Of a stretch of 64,000 nucleotides of DNA, positions 61,910-64,000 are shown in pieces. How positions within the stretch are numbered: the first letter of the stretch is position 1; every line of letters starts with the position of its first letter. A program made the translations under genes and the position numbers. The DNA comes from Mucilaginibacter sp. SMC90. Lineage in GTDB: Bacteria > Bacteroidota > Bacteroidia > Sphingobacteriales > Sphingobacteriaceae. Below the pieces are notes generated by a model, which did no database searches, had not been told where the DNA came from, and worked only from the letters and a program-made list of their open reading frames with translations. Location: contig NZ_CP094527.1 of the NCBI RefSeq assembly GCF_022811725.1, positions 5,518,001 through 5,582,000 of the forward strand. The letters are read 5' to 3'.

Positions 61910-63784
61910 ATGAACTCAAGATACACATATACGCTGCTTACCTTATTAATAGCATTATACTTTGTTCCTGCCCAGGCACAAACAAAGAAACCCGCGAAGA
62001 AAGCAACCGTAAAAACAGCAACAAAAAAACCTGCCGCTAAACCGGCGACTAAAAAAGCAGCGCCAAAACCGGCGACTAAAAAAGCTGCCGATAGCAAAGG
62101 TTTAGGCGACGCTGCTGCAAAAGCCGCAACAGATACAACTAAAAAAGGCGGCGGTAACAATCCTAACGCTGCTGCCAATGGCGGTAGCTTATCAGAAGAA
62201 ATTGTAGTAACCACAGCTTATAAACCGGTACTGGCCGATGCGGTAAAGATTCGTCGTAACCCCGACCTGGAAGATAAAGTGCCTTTTAAAGCACCATTGA
62301 CTTACGCGCCGCTGGATAAACGCCAGGAACAAAACTCAGAGATCAGGCAGCTTGACCCTATGAAAAGGCCCGCCGAGCAGGATTCTGTTTTAACCAACAA
62401 TTATGCTAAACTTGGTTTCGGTAACCTGAAAAGTATCTACGGCGAAGGTTATTTTGCAAACGGACGCGATGAGGCTTTACAGTTTGGCGGCTTTATTAAA
62501 CACTTATCGCAGTCAGGTTCGCTGCAAAAACAAACACAAAGCCGCGATGATCTGGGTGTATTTGGCAAAAGCATCATTGGTGACAATAACGTATCGGGCC
62601 GTATAAATTATAACCGCTTAGGCACCTATTTTTATGGTTACAATCAGGACGCTCCCGACAATACCTTTGTACCGACTAAACAGCATTTCAATACAATAAG
62701 CGGCGAGGTTGAATTAGCCAAAAACTATAAAGATGTTGAAAACGATTTTACCTATGCTTTAAAATTAAAAGGCTATGCTTTCAGCAACGCTTACCAGGCA
62801 CGTGAAAATAACGTGGTTATCTCAGGTTTTTTAAACCAAACCGTTAAGCAGTTTTATGCGGGTTTAAGCGCATCGTTAGATCTGGCCAGCCAGAAAGACA
62901 GCCTTTACAGCCTTGGCAACAATATTGCAAGGATTAACCCATACATTAAATTTCAGGGCGATAACTATAAGATTGATGCAGGCGTTAACATCGTTAAAGA
63001 ATTTGGCGATTTTGGCAAGTTTTACATTTTCCCGGCTGCTAAATTGGAGGTACAGGTAATCCCTAAATATGTGCGCCTGTTTGTTGAGGCCAAAGGCGAT
63101 GTTAACCGTTCTTCATTGCATGATTTTGCCATGGTCAACCCTTTCCTTGGTCAAAACATCAACATTAAAAACTCGGTTGATCAGTTAGATATTAGTGCAG
63201 GCTTAAAAGGCACACTTGCTCCCGGTTTAAGCTTCAAAGCTTCCGTGTATCGCAACAGTATTAAAAACATGCCTTTAATGGTAAGCAATTTCTTGGCCGA
63301 GGGTAATAAATTCGCCGTTATTTATGATGATGGCAAAGCCCGCGTAAACGGGTTTAATGGCGAGCTGGATTTCAAAGCAACTGACGACTTTAACATTTTT
63401 GGCCGCGTTGAAATAAAAGATTACCAGCTGGCATCAGAAAAAGAACCATGGAACCTGCCTAAATTTTTATTAACTGCCGGTACTGCTATACACATTGATA
63501 GCAAACTAACAGTTACCGGTTCGTTGCTTATCCGCGGTTCAACAGCCGATAGGTTATTGGTGATTGATCCTACAAGCCCATCAAGCGGCCCACCGGTTTA
63601 CAACCAGGTTAAACAACCAATAAAAGGCTTTGGCGATCTGAGCGGTAGCGTAGAATATAAGATCAACAAAAAGTTTTCGGTATTTGCGCAGGCTAATAAT
63701 ATCCTGAGCAGTTCGTACCAAAATTGGCTATACTACCCTAACTACGGATTTAATATATTTGGCGGCGTAGGTTACGCATTTTAA
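61910..63784 (+). CDS. Outer-membrane beta-barrel protein with histone-like N-terminus
   Basis: 624 residues with a signal peptide (cleavage after QAQ24). A Lys/Ala/Pro-rich stretch (about 26-61, with repeated KKPAAKPATKKAAPK pieces) is followed by a Gly/Asn spacer and a TonB-receptor-like entry (EEIVVTTAYKPVLADAVKIRRNP). A barrel of about 450 residues runs to GGVGYAF with a terminal Phe. There is no carboxypeptidase domain and no clear plug, so it is not a classical TonB receptor. It is co-transcribed with the TPR protein and may be its partner in the outer membrane. Function unknown. Confidence 0.82.
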   Translation: MNSRYTYTLLTLLIALYFVPAQAQTKKPAKKATVKTATKKPAAKPATKKAAPKPATKKAADSKGLGDAAAKAATDTTKKGGGNNPNAAANGGSLSEEIVVTTAYKPVLADAVKIRRNPDLEDKVPFKAPLTYAPLDKRQEQNSEIRQLDPMKRPAEQDSVLTNNYAKLGFGNLKSIYGEGYFANGRDEALQFGGFIKHLSQSGSLQKQTQSRDDLGVFGKSIIGDNNVSGRINYNRLGTYFYGYNQDAPDNTFVPTKQHFNTISGEVELAKNYKDVENDFTYALKLKGYAFSNAYQARENNVVISGFLNQTVKQFYAGLSASLDLASQKDSLYSLGNNIARINPYIKFQGDNYKIDAGVNIVKEFGDFGKFYIFPAAKLEVQVIPKYVRLFVEAKGDVNRSSLHDFAMVNPFLGQNINIKNSVDQLDISAGLKGTLAPGLSFKASVYRNSIKNMPLMVSNFLAEGNKFAVIYDDGKARVNGFNGELDFKATDDFNIFGRVEIKDYQLASEKEPWNLPKFLLTAGTAIHIDSKLTVTGSLLIRGSTADRLLVIDPTSPSSGPPVYNQVKQPIKGFGDLSGSVEYKINKKFSVFAQANNILSSSYQNWLYYPNYGFNIFGGVGYAF

Positions 63785-63790
63785 GCGCTA

Positions 63791-63820
63791 TTTGATGTTT
63801 TAAAATTAACTGTATTTTTG
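63791..63820 (+). promoter_or_regulatory. Candidate promoter directly before the last gene
   Basis: TTTG at 63791-63794 and TATTTTTG at 63813-63820 with 18-bp spacing. The start codon at 63825 is 4 nt after the -7 box, so the transcript would be leaderless or nearly so. The gene may also be read from the upstream operon. Confidence 0.4.
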
Positions 63821-63824
63821 CCGG

Positions 63825-64000
63825 ATGGATATAGCCAATTATTTAAGCGAACTACTTGGCCGGTACACTGAAGTAAGTGTACCCGGCTTGGGCTGCTTTT
63901 CGCGCTTGCGCGTTAATGGCTATTACGATGATGCACAGGCAACTTTTTACCCGCCCGCACATAAACTGCATTTTGATCAGCAGCAAAAAAACGATGAGAT
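63825..64000 (+). CDS. HU-CCDC81-type protein (probably with SPOR domain), partial
   Basis: The 3' end is outside the window. The 58 visible residues, MDIANYLSELLGRYTEVSVPGLGCF and onward, match the N-terminal HU-like CCDC81 domain of Bacteroidota proteins that usually end in a peptidoglycan-binding SPOR domain. The conserved opening 'i..yl.eLL.....v.vPGlG.F' is clear. It begins 40 bp after the barrel gene. A role in cell division or envelope organisation is inferred from the family. Confidence 0.75.
   Translation, partial: MDIANYLSELLGRYTEVSVPGLGCFSRLRVNGYYDDAQATFYPPAHKLHFDQQQKNDE

Overview
The window looks like chromosomal DNA from a member of the Bacteroidota, most likely Sphingobacteriaceae (Mucilaginibacter or Pedobacter type). 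The evidence is a SusC/SusD pair next to a hybrid two-component sensor, an Oar-type TonB receptor, a type III glutamine synthetase, a GOB-like class B3 beta-lactamase, DUF4468 and DUF922 proteins, AT-rich spacers without strong Shine-Dalgarno sites, several TAnnTTTG promoter-like motifs, and a tRNA gene without an encoded CCA. The genus is an inference. I see no rRNA, prophage, transposase, integrase or CRISPR array.

Layout. 1-7.9 kb: the 5' part of an HTCS sensor kinase, divergent from a susC/susD pair (edge of a glycan utilisation locus). 8.1-11.9 kb: tRNA-His, a copper-type P1B ATPase, a SUKH-like orphan and RNase HI. 12-17.2 kb: a reverse-strand run with a phosphodiesterase, TrmN6, a GloA2-type VOC protein and PurL, split by intergenic repeat elements and ending at a frameshifted AAA-ATPase remnant. 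17.4-26.5 kb: small secreted proteins, a GT39-type membrane glycosyltransferase, a serine hydrolase, the class B3 beta-lactamase, a MarR regulator, an unknown membrane protein and a TonB energy transducer. 26.6-34.5 kb: a nitrogen-assimilation island with two ammonium transporters, an OmpL-like porin, a DUF4468 protein and glutamine synthetase III. 34.7-47.5 kb: ClC channel, PurM with a fatty acid hydroxylase, Oar-like receptor, dihydrolipoyl dehydrogenase, MBL hydrolase and a flotillin. 47.7-54 kb: small proteins, a Bcr/CflA exporter, a surface-antigen-like barrel, a glycine-zipper protein, an alpha/beta hydrolase and a GntP permease. 54.4-57.2 kb: two receiver-only response regulators bracketing two tandem zinc-ribbon microproteins, then a membrane protein and a GbsR-type regulator with a 7-bp tandem repeat upstream. 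57.4-64 kb: a DUF922 putative zinc protease, then an operon of a large TPR protein, an outer-membrane barrel protein and a cut-off HU-CCDC81-type protein.

How the genes work together. The clearest functional group is 26.6-34.5 kb: ammonium uptake, a candidate outer-membrane pore and ATP-dependent assimilation into glutamine. The second amt gene has three copies of a 12-bp motif in its leader. The second clear group is the envelope operon at the right edge. purL and purM lie 20 kb apart and are not in one operon.

Most genes belong to known families. The least explained parts are the zinc-ribbon pair between receiver proteins, the repeat-bearing leaders, and the dense intergenic repeats, at least one of which forms a likely terminator. 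I did not find a clearly new multi-gene system; the receiver/zinc-ribbon cluster is the best candidate.
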